From positions 1-38,400 of the forward strand of contig JABABQ010000077.1 of the NCBI GenBank assembly GCA_014238155.1: a stretch of DNA of 38,400 bases, given 5' to 3'. A program made the translations under genes and the position numbers. Of this stretch, positions 23,960 to 33,558 are shown piece by piece. The DNA is from Rhizobiaceae bacterium. Lineage in GTDB: Bacteria > Pseudomonadota > Alphaproteobacteria > Rhizobiales > Rhizobiaceae. Every line of letters starts with the position of its first letter. Position 1 is the stretch's first letter. The notes below the pieces were generated by a model that ran no database searches, was not told where the DNA came from, and worked only from the letters and a program-made list of their open reading frames with translations.

Positions 23960-26665
23960 CTAAATGGTTTCATCTTCTGCCGGCACCAGAATTTCGCGCT
24001 TGCCGGCATGGTTGGCGGGGCTGATCAGCCCTTCCTGTTCCATGCGTTCGATCAGCGAGGCGGCCTTGTTGTAACCAACCGACAAGCGACGCTGTATATA
24101 AGATGTGGATGCCTTGCGGTCGCGCAGCACGATGGCCACTGCCTGATCATAGGGATCATCTGAACTGCCCATATTGCCGCCGCCGCCGCCGCCACCGCCG
24201 CCGGCCGCCGCCGCCGCCGCCGCTTCCTCTTCGTCCTCTTCAGTGACCGCTTCGAGATATTGCGGAACGCCTTGAGCCTTCAGATGATTGACGATGTCTT
24301 CAACTTCCTGATCATCAACGAACGGGCCGTGAACACGGGTGATGCGACCGCCACCGGCCATGTAGAGCATGTCGCCCATGCCAAGCAGCTGTTCAGCTCC
24401 CATTTCTCCGAGAATGGTGCGGGAATCGATTTTTGAAGTGACCTGGAAGGAAATCCGGGTCGGGAAATTGGCCTTGATTGTGCCGGTGATGACGTCAACA
24501 GAGGGGCGCTGGGTGGCCATGATCACATGGATGCCGGCAGCACGGGCCATCTGTGCCAGGCGCTGAACGGTACCTTCAATATCCTTACCGGCGACCATCA
24601 TCAGGTCAGCCATCTCGTCGATAATCACGACGATGAACGGCATTGGCTCAAGATCAAGTTCCTCGTGTTCGTAGATCGCTTCACCTGTATCGCGGTCAAA
24701 TCCTGTCTGTACGGTGCGGGTGATGACTTCACCGCGGGCCGCAGCTTCGGCGATGCGCGTGTTAAATCCGTCGATATTGCGGACCCCAACCTTGGACATT
24801 TTCTTGTAACGCTCTTCCATCTCACGGACGGTCCATTTGAGCGCCACAACGGCCTTTTTCGGGTCAACCACTACTGGGGTCAGCAGATGCGGAATGCCGT
24901 CATAGGTCGACAGTTCCAGCATTTTTGGATCGATCATGATCAGTTTGCACTTTTCCGGGCCGAGGCGGTACAGCAATGAAAGGATCATCGTATTGATGGC
25001 CACTGATTTACCGGAACCGGTTGTCCCTGCCACCAGCAGGTGAGGCATTTTTGCAAGATCGGCAATTACTGGCTCGCCACCAATGGTTTTGCCGAGACAC
25101 ATGGCCAGCTTGGCTTTGGTCTTCTTAAATTCCGGGCTCGACAACTGCTCGCGCAGGTAAACGGTTTCGCGGCGCTTATTGGGCAGTTCGATGCCGATGG
25201 CATTGCGTCCCGGTACGACCGCGACACGGGCGGCGATTGCGCTCATCGAGCGGGCAATATCTTCGGCCAGACCGATGACACGGGAAGATTTTACACCGGG
25301 GGCCGGCTCCAGTTCATAGAGTGTGACCACCGGGCCGGGACGAACCTTGAGAATCTGACCTTTGACACCGAAATCTTCCAGAACACCCTCCAGGAGGCGG
25401 GCATTTTCCTCCAGCGCCTCATTTGACAGGGAGGCATCTTCGACAATTGTCTTTTGCTCCGACAACAGGTCGATTGCTGGCAGGATGAAGCGGCCCTTGG
25501 AAGATTTTGGCCTGTTGCGGCGGGCAATTGTTGCACGCCTGACTTGAGGCTCTGGTTGTGCAGCGTCGGTGTGAGGGATCGGTTCGTCGTGGAATGCTGC
25601 TGAACCGGCCATATCGCGGGCCAGGATTGCTGGATTTCCTGTCTCAATGATATCAATGGCATCTTCGGCATAATCTGCCGCTTGATCGCCAAAATGGGCA
25701 GCGGTTTCATCGACTGACGAATTATAAGCTGCTTGACCAGGAGTGCCGTTAATCGTCTCCGGCAGGCCTGCCGCATCGATCATCGGTTCGACCCAGCCTT
25801 GACCATATTGTTGGTTTCGCGCTTCGCGGGCAGAGGTGCGCTTGTTGCGTAACATGGCGGAAAACTTGTAGCCGAGATGCATCATCATGCCGAGCGGAGC
25901 TGCCAGCAAAGCGCCCCAGTCACGACCGGAGTCTTCTGTGAGTGAATGAGCCAGTTCGGGCTCGTCCATTAATTCCTGCTCCATCAGCAGTTGTTTTTCT
26001 GCGACCCGCTTTGGCTTCGGTGCACGCAATGAAATACCGCCCTGAAGATCGCAAGCACGAATCATCAGCCAGGCGGCGGGCACTGTGAACAAGGCGCATA
26101 AGATAATCGCCAATATGCCGCTGGGATACGAGCCGATAAATGCACGGGGAACCCCCAGTATAGCATCCCCGATGACCCCACCAAGGCCGACCTGGAGTGG
26201 CCACCCTTCCGGGATCGTCAAACACGCCAGGGCGGTTGCAACAAATAGCAGGCCTGCAATCCAGTAACCGATGCGCGCCAACAAATGATTGATCGGGCGC
26301 TGGGCAAGTTTGTGAATGCCCCAGCCCAATGGAGGCAACAGTAGAGCAATGGCAGCAAATCCAAGAAATTGCATGGTAAAGTCAGCAAAGCTGGCGCCCC
26401 AGAAACCAAGCCAGTTTTCCGCATCCGACCCATTGGCAAATGTCAGACTTGGGTCGCTGATTGTCCAGGTAGCCAGCGATACGCCGCCCAGCAAAGAGAT
26501 AATGATCAGCACTATACCTTGAATCTTGACGATCCAGCGCCGCATAAATGCTGGCATTACCGGGATGGTAACCGTCACCTTGCGGGGCGTTGGCTGGTCA
26601 AGATGAGTTGCCGCGGAGCTCATGTTTGACGGGGAAAGGACAACTTCTGGCGCTTGCATACTCAT
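23960..26665 (-). CDS. ftsK: DNA translocase FtsK
   Basis: FtsK is the septal motor that moves chromosome termini and activates XerCD at dif. The 901-residue protein has four or so membrane segments in residues 45-200. An acidic linker follows, then the motor domain with Walker [10 protein letters not shown] (about 543-551) and Walker [12 protein letters not shown] (about 675). The C-terminal gamma domain reads [35 protein letters not shown] (about 840-880). Between the motor and gamma domains lies a run of seven alanines and nine glycines from a (GCC)n tract. The family linker there is usually short and mixed, so this is an expansion. The linker before the motor is shorter than in E. coli, as usual for Alphaproteobacteria. 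The call is certain, and the start could also be the third ATG-type codon. Confidence 0.98.
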   Translation of the reverse strand: MSMQAPEVVLSPSNMSSAATHLDQPTPRKVTVTIPVMPAFMRRWIVKIQGIVLIIISLLGGVSLATWTISDPSLTFANGSDAENWLGFWGASFADFTMQFLGFAAIALLLPPLGWGIHKLAQRPINHLLARIGYWIAGLLFVATALACLTIPEGWPLQVGLGGVIGDAILGVPRAFIGSYPSGILAIILCALFTVPAAWLMIRACDLQGGISLRAPKPKRVAEKQLLMEQELMDEPELAHSLTEDSGRDWGALLAAPLGMMMHLGYKFSAMLRNKRTSAREARNQQYGQGWVEPMIDAAGLPETINGTPGQAAYNSSVDETAAHFGDQAADYAEDAIDIIETGNPAILARDMAGSAAFHDEPIPHTDAAQPEPQVRRATIARRNRPKSSKGRFILPAIDLLSEQKTIVEDASLSNEALEENARLLEGVLEDFGVKGQILKVRPGPVVTLYELEPAPGVKSSRVIGLAEDIARSMSAIAARVAVVPGRNAIGIELPNKRRETVYLREQLSSPEFKKTKAKLAMCLGKTIGGEPVIADLAKMPHLLVAGTTGSGKSVAINTMILSLLYRLGPEKCKLIMIDPKMLELSTYDGIPHLLTPVVVDPKKAVVALKWTVREMEERYKKMSKVGVRNIDGFNTRIAEAAARGEVITRTVQTGFDRDTGEAIYEHEELDLEPMPFIVVIIDEMADLMMVAGKDIEGTVQRLAQMARAAGIHVIMATQRPSVDVITGTIKANFPTRISFQVTSKIDSRTILGEMGAEQLLGMGDMLYMAGGGRITRVHGPFVDDQEVEDIVNHLKAQGVPQYLEAVTEEDEEEAAAAAAAGGGGGGGGGNMGSSDDPYDQAVAIVLRDRKASTSYIQRRLSVGYNKAASLIERMEQEGLISPANHAGKREILVPAEDETI
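24176..24223. repeat. (GCC)n tract in ftsK
   Basis: A nearly perfect triplet tract of about 16 units encodes poly-Ala/poly-Gly in the linker before the gamma domain. It is interrupted once by ACC and once by GGCC, and the reading frame is kept. Confidence 0.95.
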
Positions 26666-26837
26666 TCAACTTTCAACCTGACCAAAATGGAGGACGGCGT
26701 TCCTCCCGGCTGTCGGCGGGACAAAAGCAATCGATTTGCCATCAAGTCTAGGCGGTGGATGGTTAAAGGCCTGTTAACCATCGGTCATGTTGAGACGGGC
26801 ATTGAGCGTAGAAAACGGGAATTTAAGGCTTCTGCGC

Positions 26838-26869
26838 AAAATAAAAGGCCGCTGGAAAACCAGCGGCCT
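26838..26869 (-). terminator. Rho-independent terminator after the second amt gene
   Basis: It has a perfect 10-bp stem (AGGCCGCTGG/CCAGCGGCCT) with a four-base loop. On the minus strand it is followed by TTTTATTTT. It lies 30 bases past the stop. Confidence 0.92.
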
Positions 26870-26898
26870 CTCAATGAGTATGCAGATAGCGCTCCAAG

Positions 26899-28110
26899 TC
26901 AGCGAAGCATGTCGCTTTCAGGATTGGCACCAATCTTGTGAATTGCCAGGTCCGCACCAATGCGTTGATCGTCGTCACTCATCCGCAGACCAACGGTGCT
27001 GCGCAGAATGCCGTAAACAATCAGGCCGGCAATAACTGCATAGATCACACCAGCAAGGCTGCCGATGATCTGTGACATCAGGCTGACACCGCCGAGGCCC
27101 CCCAGAGCTTCGGTGCCGAAGATACCGGCAGCAATCCCACCCCACAGGCCACACATGCCATGCAATGGCCAGACGCCGAGAACGTCGTCGATCTTCAATT
27201 TGTTCTGACACCAGGTAAATCCATAAACGAAAATACCGCCGGCAACTGCGCCGACAATCAGCGCGCCGATCGGATGGAACAGATCGGAGCCGGCGCACAC
27301 CGCGACCAGACCGGCCAGCGCACCATTGTGAACAAAACCAGGGTCGTTGCGGCCAATGAACAGAGCAGAGAGAATTCCGCCAACCATCGCCATCAGCGAG
27401 TTGATCGCGACAAGTCCGGTAACCCCTTCAAGCGACTGAGCGGACATGACGTTAAAGCCGAACCAGCCAACGCAGAGCATCCACGAACCCATCGCGAGCC
27501 AAGGGATTGAAGAGGGCGGGATGCCCTGAATTTTGCCATCTTCGCGATAACGGTTGAAGCGGGGTCCGAGTAGCAACACGGCAGACAGAGCAATCCAGCC
27601 CCCAACCGCGTGGACAACGATGGAGCCTGCAAAATCATGGAACGCCGCCCCAAATGTGGCTTCCAGCCATCCGTTGAAGCCGAAATTGCCGTTCCAGATC
27701 ATGCCTTCAAACAGCGGATAAACCAGTCCGACAATCGCGGCAGTTGCCAGACATTGCGGCAAAAACTTCATTCGCTCTGCAATGCCACCGGAAATGATTG
27801 CCGGAATAGCCGCAGCGAAGGTGGTCAGGAAAAAGAACTTCACCAGAGCAAAGCCCTGCGGTGCAAAAACTTCACCACCACCATTGCCCGACAGGACGCT
27901 GGCATTGACCAGGAATGTCACGCCATAGGCGATGAAATAACCGATAAAGAAGTAAGCGACTGTTGAAATCGCAAAGTCGACCAAAATTTTAACCAGGGCG
28001 TTGACCTGGTTCTTGTGCTGGACGGTTCCGACTTCCAGAAAAGCAAAACCACCATGCATGGCAAAAACAAGAATCGCCCCAATCAGGACGAAAAAGACAT
28101 CTGCACCCAT
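26899..28110 (-). CDS. Ammonium transporter, second copy
   Basis: The 403-residue integral membrane protein is a member of the Amt family that conducts ammonium or ammonia. It has the typical segments HGGFAFLEVGTVQHKNQVNAL, FHDFAGSIVVHAVGGWIAL, GWFGFNVMSAQS and CHGMCGLWGG-like HGMCGLWGGIAAGIFG. The two channel histidines lie in the VHAVGG and the HGMCG regions. There is no signal peptide. The ATG at 28110 is chosen because GGGGAA lies upstream and the longer frame adds a polar stretch. It lies 352 bases downstream of the amtB stop with its own sigma-54-like promoter, so it is a separate unit under the same nitrogen control. It may differ from amtB in affinity. Confidence 0.95.
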   Translation of the reverse strand: MGADVFFVLIGAILVFAMHGGFAFLEVGTVQHKNQVNALVKILVDFAISTVAYFFIGYFIAYGVTFLVNASVLSGNGGGEVFAPQGFALVKFFFLTTFAAAIPAIISGGIAERMKFLPQCLATAAIVGLVYPLFEGMIWNGNFGFNGWLEATFGAAFHDFAGSIVVHAVGGWIALSAVLLLGPRFNRYREDGKIQGIPPSSIPWLAMGSWMLCVGWFGFNVMSAQSLEGVTGLVAINSLMAMVGGILSALFIGRNDPGFVHNGALAGLVAVCAGSDLFHPIGALIVGAVAGGIFVYGFTWCQNKLKIDDVLGVWPLHGMCGLWGGIAAGIFGTEALGGLGGVSLMSQIIGSLAGVIYAVIAGLIVYGILRSTVGLRMSDDDQRIGADLAIHKIGANPESDMLR

Positions 28111-28236
28111 TTGAATTCCCCGTAATAGGCTTCCATCTCTCCAGACCGGCAAAATGGATACTCAGTTGTTTCAACGCCTGTATCTGGTTTGATTCTCCGC
28201 AGTGAGGGTCAAACCGACGTCTTCACACTGATAACA

Positions 28237-28252
28237 ATCAAGTAACGTGCCA
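28237..28252 (-). promoter_or_regulatory. Sigma-54-like promoter of the second amt gene
   Basis: On the minus strand TGGCACG-TTAC-TTGAT matches the consensus TGGCACG-N4-TTGCW except that GC at -12 is GA. It lies 127 bases upstream of the start. The same variant precedes glnK. Confidence 0.75.
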
Positions 28253-28418
28253 GACAGTAAGGTATTGATTTAACAGGACTAAATATCATGCTGGGGCAAT
28301 AATCGAGCACATTTGCCTAATTATTGTGCAGAACCGCAACAACCTGCCCTTTATTTGGACAGGCTGGTTGCTGCTCGAAGGTTGCGCCCCGTTACGGGAA
28401 TTGTCAGGGTGCGGGATA

Positions 28419-28451
28419 CCGGCTCGCTGTCAGACAGTGACGGCGAGCCGG
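28419..28451 (-). terminator. Hairpin after amtB
   Basis: A perfect 9-bp stem CCGGCTCGC/GCGAGCCGG encloses a smaller TGTC-AG-ACAG stem, 12 bases past the amtB stop. There is no T-tract on the minus strand, so it may act as an mRNA 3' stabiliser rather than an intrinsic terminator. Confidence 0.5.
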
Positions 28452-28462
28452 TTGTCCTGAGG

Positions 28463-29791
28463 TTAGTTTCTACCGAAAGCGAATTCCGGATAGGCTTCCA
28501 CGCCGACCTCGCTGCGGTCGAGGCCGCCAGCTTCCTCTTCCTCCGATACCCGAATGCCAATCGTGACTTTCAGGGCATACCAGATGGCGGCGCTGCAGAT
28601 CACGGTGAATACGCCATAGGCAGCTATGCCGTAGAGCTGTGCAGACAGGCTGGCACTGTCATTGGTGAGTACCACCGCGAGGGTGCCCCAGATCCCGGCC
28701 AGCAGGTGAACCGGGATAGCTCCCACAACATCATCGATCTTGAATTTGTCGAGCAGCGGAACAGCGAACACGACAATTGCACCACCGACACCACCGATCA
28801 GGATCGCCATTGCTGGTGAAGGCGTAAGCGGTTCAGCGGTGATTGACACCAGTCCAGCCAGGGCACCGTTGAGGGCCATGGTGACGTCGAGCTTGCCATA
28901 GGTGAACTGCATGATAATCAGCGAGACAATTGTTCCGCCGGCAGCCGCCAGGTTGGTATTGGCAAAGATACGTGACACGTCGGAGACATCACCGATTGTG
29001 CCCATCGCCAGTTGTGATGCGCCATTAAAGCCGAACCAGCCGAGCCACAGGATGAAGGTACCCAGAGTCGCCAGGGGAATGTTGGAACCAACCATTGGGA
29101 CCACTCGGCCATCATCGCTGTATTTGCCCTTGCGCGCACCAAGAATGATGGCGCCGGTCAGAGCCGCCCAGCCACCGACGGAATGAACAATGGTGGATCC
29201 GGCAAAGTCGTTAAATCCAGCTGCATCGAGGAACCCCGCACCCCATTTCCACGACCCGGAAATCGGATACATGACGCCGGTCAAAATGACCGTGAAAAAG
29301 ATGAATGGCCAGAATTTGATGCGCTCGGCAATTGTACCGGAGACGATCGAGGCTGTCGCTGCAACGAAAGCCATCTGGAAGAACCAGTCAGAGGCGGTGG
29401 AATAACTGCCATCTGCACCAGAGCCAACGGTGTCAAACAAATAGTTGAAGCTGAAGGAGCCGATAAAGCCACCGTCAACATTGGTATACATAAGGTTGTA
29501 ACCAACCAGCCAATACATGACTCCGGCGACGGAATAGAGCGAGATGTTTTTCAAACATTGCATCGAGACGTTTTTGGATCGCACCAGGCCGGCTTCCAGC
29601 ATGGCAAAGCCTGCCGCCATGAACATGACGAGAAAGCCGCCAATGAGAAACAATAATGTGTTGAAGATGTAGGCGGTTTCCTTCGCGACATCGGCCACAG
29701 ATGCTTCCTGAGCCAAACCTGCAGAGGTTAGAGATGCCAGCGCGACGGAGATTGCCGTTAATGCTGCACCCTTTTTGAGTGTCTTTTTCAT
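28463..29791 (-). CDS. amtB: Ammonium transporter AmtB
   Basis: The 442-residue Amt-family channel has an N-terminal signal peptide (LTAISVALASLTSAGLAQEA), as in E. coli AmtB. Family segments include FMAAGFAMLEAGLVRSKNVSMQ, NDFAGSTIVHSVGGWAALTG, GWFGFNGASQLAMG and VHLLAGIWGTLAVV. It is cotranscribed with glnK, 44 bases upstream. GlnK should bind to the channel and block it when nitrogen is plentiful. The C-terminus ends EEEAGGLDRSEVGVEAYPEF, a segment that in this family contacts GlnK and the cytoplasmic face. The call is certain. Confidence 0.97.
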   Translation of the reverse strand: MKKTLKKGAALTAISVALASLTSAGLAQEASVADVAKETAYIFNTLLFLIGGFLVMFMAAGFAMLEAGLVRSKNVSMQCLKNISLYSVAGVMYWLVGYNLMYTNVDGGFIGSFSFNYLFDTVGSGADGSYSTASDWFFQMAFVAATASIVSGTIAERIKFWPFIFFTVILTGVMYPISGSWKWGAGFLDAAGFNDFAGSTIVHSVGGWAALTGAIILGARKGKYSDDGRVVPMVGSNIPLATLGTFILWLGWFGFNGASQLAMGTIGDVSDVSRIFANTNLAAAGGTIVSLIIMQFTYGKLDVTMALNGALAGLVSITAEPLTPSPAMAILIGGVGGAIVVFAVPLLDKFKIDDVVGAIPVHLLAGIWGTLAVVLTNDSASLSAQLYGIAAYGVFTVICSAAIWYALKVTIGIRVSEEEEAGGLDRSEVGVEAYPEFAFGRN

Positions 29792-29835
29792 ACCTGAATT
29801 ACCTTTTGAAGTGTGGTGGTGCTTGGGTCCTGACC

Positions 29836-30174
29836 CTAGAGAGCTTCGGCGCCGGTTTCGCCGGTGCGGATGCGCATTGCCTGTTCCAGATCCAGAACAA
29901 ACAACTTGCCATCGCCGATCTGGCCGGTTGAAGCAGCATCGCGCAGGGTCTCGATCACCCGTGCAGCTTGCTCTGAATCAACCGCAATTTCGAGTTTGAG
30001 TTTTGGAACAAAATGCACCGCATATTCTGCACCGCGATAAATTTCGCTTTGTCCCTTTTGCCGCCCATAGCCTTTGACTTCGGAGACCGTCAGCCCCTGA
30101 ACTCCGATGGCAGAAAGGGCATCACGCACCTCGTCAAGCTTGAACGGCTTGATGATCGCCATGACTAATTTCAT
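29836..30174 (-). CDS. glnK: Nitrogen regulatory P-II protein GlnK
   Basis: The 112-residue signal transducer has the uridylylation site Tyr51 in YRGAEYAVHFVPK at the T-loop tip. It also has the B-loop segment ASTGQIGDGKLFVLDLEQAMRIRTGE. It senses ATP/ADP and 2-oxoglutarate and controls AmtB. Pairing with amtB marks it as GlnK and not GlnB. A sigma-54-like promoter lies 86-101 bases upstream, consistent with NtrC control, although I found no clear NtrC site. Confidence 0.97.
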   Translation of the reverse strand: MKLVMAIIKPFKLDEVRDALSAIGVQGLTVSEVKGYGRQKGQSEIYRGAEYAVHFVPKLKLEIAVDSEQAARVIETLRDAASTGQIGDGKLFVLDLEQAMRIRTGETGAEAL

Positions 30175-30259
30175 GTTGGTATCCCGTCTGATCTTTCAGA
30201 CCAGCTCATCTGCCGGCCTTTCAACCCCAAAGCAGTGAGCTCTGGGTTACGGGAAATAA

Positions 30260-30275
30260 TTCAAGGAACGTGCCA
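30260..30275 (-). promoter_or_regulatory. Sigma-54-like promoter of glnK-amtB
   Basis: On the minus strand TGGCACG-TTCC-TTGAA matches the consensus except for GA instead of GC at -12. It lies 86 bases upstream of glnK. Confidence 0.75.
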
Positions 30276-30330
30276 GTTTGGTAACTTATTGTTTTATATG
30301 TATTTATAATGGAGCGAGATTACGAAAGTC

Positions 30331-30352
30331 AAAAAAAGCCTAATTAATAGGC
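30331..30352 (-). terminator. Rho-independent terminator after tesB
   Basis: On the minus strand GCCTA-TTAAT-TAGGC is followed by seven T residues. It lies 20 bases past the tesB stop and separates tesB from the glnK promoter. Confidence 0.85.
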
Positions 30353-30372
30353 AAATAATGCCTCAAATTCAA

Positions 30373-31296
30373 TCATGATGATTTTTTAGGCATGCCTGAC
30401 TCCGGCCGGTGTTTTGGATCACGCGGGCGGATCAATCCTTCCTGGCTACAAGAGGCCACCAATACGCCGTCTTTTGTATAAAGCGAACCTCGAGTCAGGC
30501 CTCTTCCACCATTTGAATTGGGGCTGTCCTGGGCAAATAAAAGCCATTCATTCATGTTGATGGGGCGATGGAACCACATGGAGTGGTCCAGACTGGCGAC
30601 CTGCAGATCCCTGTCAAAAACCTTACGCCCGTGGGGGTAAAGTGCCGTGTCCAGCAAAGTGATGTCTGAAGCATATGCCAGCACCGCTGCCTGCAATGCC
30701 GGGTCGTCAGGTATTAAACCCGTTGCCCGAACCCAGACATATTGCTCCGGTGGCAGTTTTTTGTCCGACAGATAATGTTCAAACGAGGTGGCCCGCACTT
30801 CAATTGGCCGTTCGCGTCTCCAGTAGGCTTTCACCGCATCGGACGCGTGCTCCATGAACTTCTGTTTTAATTCAGCTTCACTCATCAACGATTCCGGATC
30901 TGCCTGATTAGGCATGTCCATGTGGAAATCCAGCCCTTCTTCATGGATCTGAAAAGACACCGACATGGAGAATATCGCATGACCATGTTGAATTGCCACA
31001 ACCCGACGGGTGGTGAAGGACCCGCCGTCACGAATACGATCGACCTCATATATGATCGGAATTTCCGGATCGCCGGGCCTTAGAAAATAGCCATGCAGCG
31101 AGTGCGCCAAACGTTCATCTGGAACAGTGCGTTGCGCTGCCACCAGCGCCTGGCCAATCACCTGGCCGCCAAACACCCGCTGCCAACCGGTCTTGGGACT
31201 GCGACCACGAAACAGGTTGTGTTCCAATTGTTCAAGGTTGAGAATACCAATCAATTCTTCAACTGCGGTATTTGTTTTACTGTCGGGGCTGGCCAT
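30373..31296 (-). CDS. tesB: Acyl-CoA thioesterase II
   Basis: The enzyme hydrolyses medium- and long-chain acyl-CoA to fatty acid and CoA. The double hot-dog fold is recognised from NLFRGRSPKTGWQRVFGGQVIGQALVAAQRTV, LHGYFLRPGDPEIPIIYEVDRIRDGGSFTTRRVVAIQ and the second half SLDHSMWFHRPINMNEWLLFAQDSPNSNGGRGLTRGSLY, which holds the Asp-Thr/Gln active-site region. The frame extends 32 codons further upstream. The MASPDSKTN start at 31296 gives the usual length (307 aa), and the extension overlaps the divergent ubiH start region. It is divergent from ubiH. Confidence 0.95.
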   Translation of the reverse strand: MASPDSKTNTAVEELIGILNLEQLEHNLFRGRSPKTGWQRVFGGQVIGQALVAAQRTVPDERLAHSLHGYFLRPGDPEIPIIYEVDRIRDGGSFTTRRVVAIQHGHAIFSMSVSFQIHEEGLDFHMDMPNQADPESLMSEAELKQKFMEHASDAVKAYWRRERPIEVRATSFEHYLSDKKLPPEQYVWVRATGLIPDDPALQAAVLAYASDITLLDTALYPHGRKVFDRDLQVASLDHSMWFHRPINMNEWLLFAQDSPNSNGGRGLTRGSLYTKDGVLVASCSQEGLIRPRDPKHRPESGMPKKSS

Positions 31297-31380
31297 GAGA
31301 GGCGCGAATCTCCATATCAAGTGTTGACCGCAGTCTATCAATAACCGGGCCTGCTGGAACAGGCCAAAACGGAGCCCATC

Positions 31381-32682
31381 ATGCCAAATCAAGGCGCCAA
31401 CATGGATCCCATCAATGATTGTATCATTGCCGGCGGCGGTTATGTCGGCCTGTCAACTGCAGTGGCCATCAAGGCTTCGGCACCACACCTGAGCGTCACA
31501 TTGATTGATGCTGCCCCGGAACTCGCGATCCTCAACGATCAACGGGCATCAGCCATCGCAGCAGCAGCAAGTCGGATGCTCGATCAACTCGGGCTGTGGT
31601 CAAAACTTGTCGAACACACCCAGCCGATCAATGAAATGATCGTCACCGACAGCCGTACATCCGACCCGGTCCGCCCGGTCTTCCTGACATTCGGTGGCGG
31701 CGGCGGCAGCGGCGACGACAGCGGCAGCGAAGGCGACGGCGGCAAGAATGGCGGCAGTGGCGAAGGTCGGGCGGGGCCCATTGCTCACATGCTGCCCAAT
31801 CGCGCATTGGTTACCGCATTGCGCGACAAAGCCAGGCAATTGGACATTCAGCTGATCCATGAAGATGCAGTGGTGGGTTTTGAAACTGACGATCCCGCAT
31901 CAACAGTCTACCTGAATTCGGGCAGGCAGTTGAAAACCCGCCTTCTGATCGCTGCCGACGGTGCGCGGTCGAAACTGCGCGACCTTGCCGGCATCAAGAC
32001 CGTGCATTGGAGCTATGATCAGATGGGCATTGTCACAACAGTCGCCCATGAGCGCCCCCACAATGGCCGGGCGGAAGAACACTTCATGCCGGGCGGCCCG
32101 TTTGCCACCCTGCCATTACCGGGCAACAAATCGTCACTGGTTTGGACCGAACCTACGCAAAACGCTGAGCGGTTGATGGCGGCGGATGACTTTACCTTTG
32201 AACTGGAACTGGAAAAGCGTTTTGGCCACAAATTGGGTGAGATCGAAGTGGCAGGCCCCCGCAGGGCTTTTCCTCTTGGTCTGACCCTGGCTCGGGATTA
32301 TGTCAGGCCGCGCTTCGCCCTGGTCGGCGACGCCGCTCATGGCATTCATCCGATTGCCGGGCAAGGGCTCAATCTTGGGTTTAAGGATGCCGCCGCCCTT
32401 GCCCAGGTGATCGTCGAAACTGATCGGTTGGGACTTGATATTGGCGCAATGACGGCGCTGGAGCGCTATCAGCAATGGCGTCGCTTCGACACGGTGCAGA
32501 TGGGGGTAGTGACGGATGTTCTAAACCGGTTGTTCAGCAATGACATCGGCCCACTGCGGATGTTGCGCACTGTCGGGCTTGGCATTGTCGACCGCATGCC
32601 GGGTTTGAAAAAGAGTTTTATCAATCAGGCGGCCGGTCGTGGACCCGGCAATCCTGCTTTGCTCAATGGCGAAGCAATTTAA
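31381..32682 (+). CDS. ubiH: FAD-dependent ubiquinone biosynthesis hydroxylase (UbiH/UbiF/COQ6 family)
   Basis: The enzyme hydroxylates the ring of ubiquinone precursors at the membrane. Residues 14-30 hold the FAD-binding GGGYVGLSTA, and residues of about 312-340 hold the second FAD motif ALVGDAAHGIHPIAGQGLNLGFKDAAAL, with DQRASAIAAAASRMLDQLG near residue 50. Residues of about 103-132 are a Gly/Ser/Asp-rich stretch from a GC-rich repeat. It sits where homologs have a compact FDxxxGEPFAHM segment, and the following GPIAHMLPNRALVTAL is conserved. The stretch keeps the frame and lies in a surface loop, so the enzyme may still work. Whether it is UbiH, UbiF or UbiL cannot be told from sequence alone. 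Confidence 0.9.
   Translation: MPNQGANMDPINDCIIAGGGYVGLSTAVAIKASAPHLSVTLIDAAPELAILNDQRASAIAAAASRMLDQLGLWSKLVEHTQPINEMIVTDSRTSDPVRPVFLTFGGGGGSGDDSGSEGDGGKNGGSGEGRAGPIAHMLPNRALVTALRDKARQLDIQLIHEDAVVGFETDDPASTVYLNSGRQLKTRLLIAADGARSKLRDLAGIKTVHWSYDQMGIVTTVAHERPHNGRAEEHFMPGGPFATLPLPGNKSSLVWTEPTQNAERLMAADDFTFELELEKRFGHKLGEIEVAGPRRAFPLGLTLARDYVRPRFALVGDAAHGIHPIAGQGLNLGFKDAAALAQVIVETDRLGLDIGAMTALERYQQWRRFDTVQMGVVTDVLNRLFSNDIGPLRMLRTVGLGIVDRMPGLKKSFINQAAGRGPGNPALLNGEAI
31691..31770. repeat. GC-rich simple-sequence stretch in ubiH
   Basis: GGCGGC, AGCGGCGACG and GGCGAAGG units are loosely repeated over about 80 bases and encode a Gly/Ser/Asp run. The base composition differs from the flanking gene. 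Confidence 0.8.
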
Positions 32683-32720
32683 CCCTGGTCGGCTCTAGGC
32701 TGCAACGGTTCACACCCGGT

Positions 32721-33548
32721 TCAAGTCCCAGGCTTTTTCTGCCCCAGCCAGATGATCAGTAAAAAGGGCAGTGATGGAATTATGAACCATGGATTGGCCA
32801 GACCACTAAACAGCAGATTGATGGTGAACATACCGGCAATTGCCAGCGCCGACCATTTGACCTTTTTCGACTGCTCGCCATACCACGTGCGCCACCACGA
32901 AACAGTCGGCAGAGACTGAACCGTATCGGCAAAAGTGCGCGCATCATCGGCAAAAGGCGGTGGTGTGGGTCCACGATCCCTGTGCGGTTTGGACTTTGCA
33001 TCACTTTGATCCATCGATGGCCCGTCATTGCCACCACCAATGCGCACCTTGTAGCTTTCAATGGGTTGTTCGCCATCCTTCGCCACATGTTTGCCGCCAA
33101 AATCAAACCCGACCGCCAATTGCCGGGCAGCGAAGTCATGCACCGATTTTGACACCATAATGCCACCGGGATCAGCCAGCGCCTCCAACCTGGATGCAAC
33201 ATTGACCCCGTCGCCGTATATATTGTCACCCTGATGGATGACATCGCCCAGGTTGATACCGATGCGAAACTGCAACTTTCGATCATCGGGCAGCAGGTCG
33301 TTGCGGGAATTCAAAGCGGTCTGGATTTCGACCGCACAACGCACCGCCTCGACCACGCTGTCAAATTCAGCAATGACGGCATCGCCCCAGGTGTTGATCT
33401 CGCGGCCCTCATATCGGCTGAACAAATCGTTCATCACGTCGCGATATTCCTGCAGACGGGCCAGTGTGCCGTCCTCGTCGCTGGCCATTAACGAGCCATA
33501 CTGGACAGCGTCGGCACAAAATATCGTCGTCAGTTTGCGTTTAGCCAA
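32721..33548 (-). CDS. Class III nucleotide cyclase with C-terminal membrane segments
   Basis: Residues 5-165 form a cyclase homology domain with metal-binding Asp13 (FCADAVQYG) and Asp56 (NTWGDAVIAEF), and the region GVNVASRLEALADPGGIMV. The lysine that usually recognises adenine is not obvious in NTW, so the substrate is uncertain. After a low-complexity Pro/Asp linker (about 175-210) come two hydrophobic segments, ALAIAGMFTINLLFSGLA and PWFIIPSLPFLLIIWLG, which resemble the 2TM domain. The TTG start at 33548 is preceded by AGGAG. The upstream gap holds an inverted repeat element. It is convergent with ubiH. Confidence 0.87.
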   Translation of the reverse strand: MAKRKLTTIFCADAVQYGSLMASDEDGTLARLQEYRDVMNDLFSRYEGREINTWGDAVIAEFDSVVEAVRCAVEIQTALNSRNDLLPDDRKLQFRIGINLGDVIHQGDNIYGDGVNVASRLEALADPGGIMVSKSVHDFAARQLAVGFDFGGKHVAKDGEQPIESYKVRIGGGNDGPSMDQSDAKSKPHRDRGPTPPPFADDARTFADTVQSLPTVSWWRTWYGEQSKKVKWSALAIAGMFTINLLFSGLANPWFIIPSLPFLLIIWLGQKKPGT

Positions 33549-33558
33549 ACCCGGTCTC

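Noticed and set aside
30276-30372. NtrC binding sites upstream of the glnK promoter
   Set aside because: I expected GCAC-N7-GTGC-like sites but found no convincing match. Control by NtrC is therefore only inferred.
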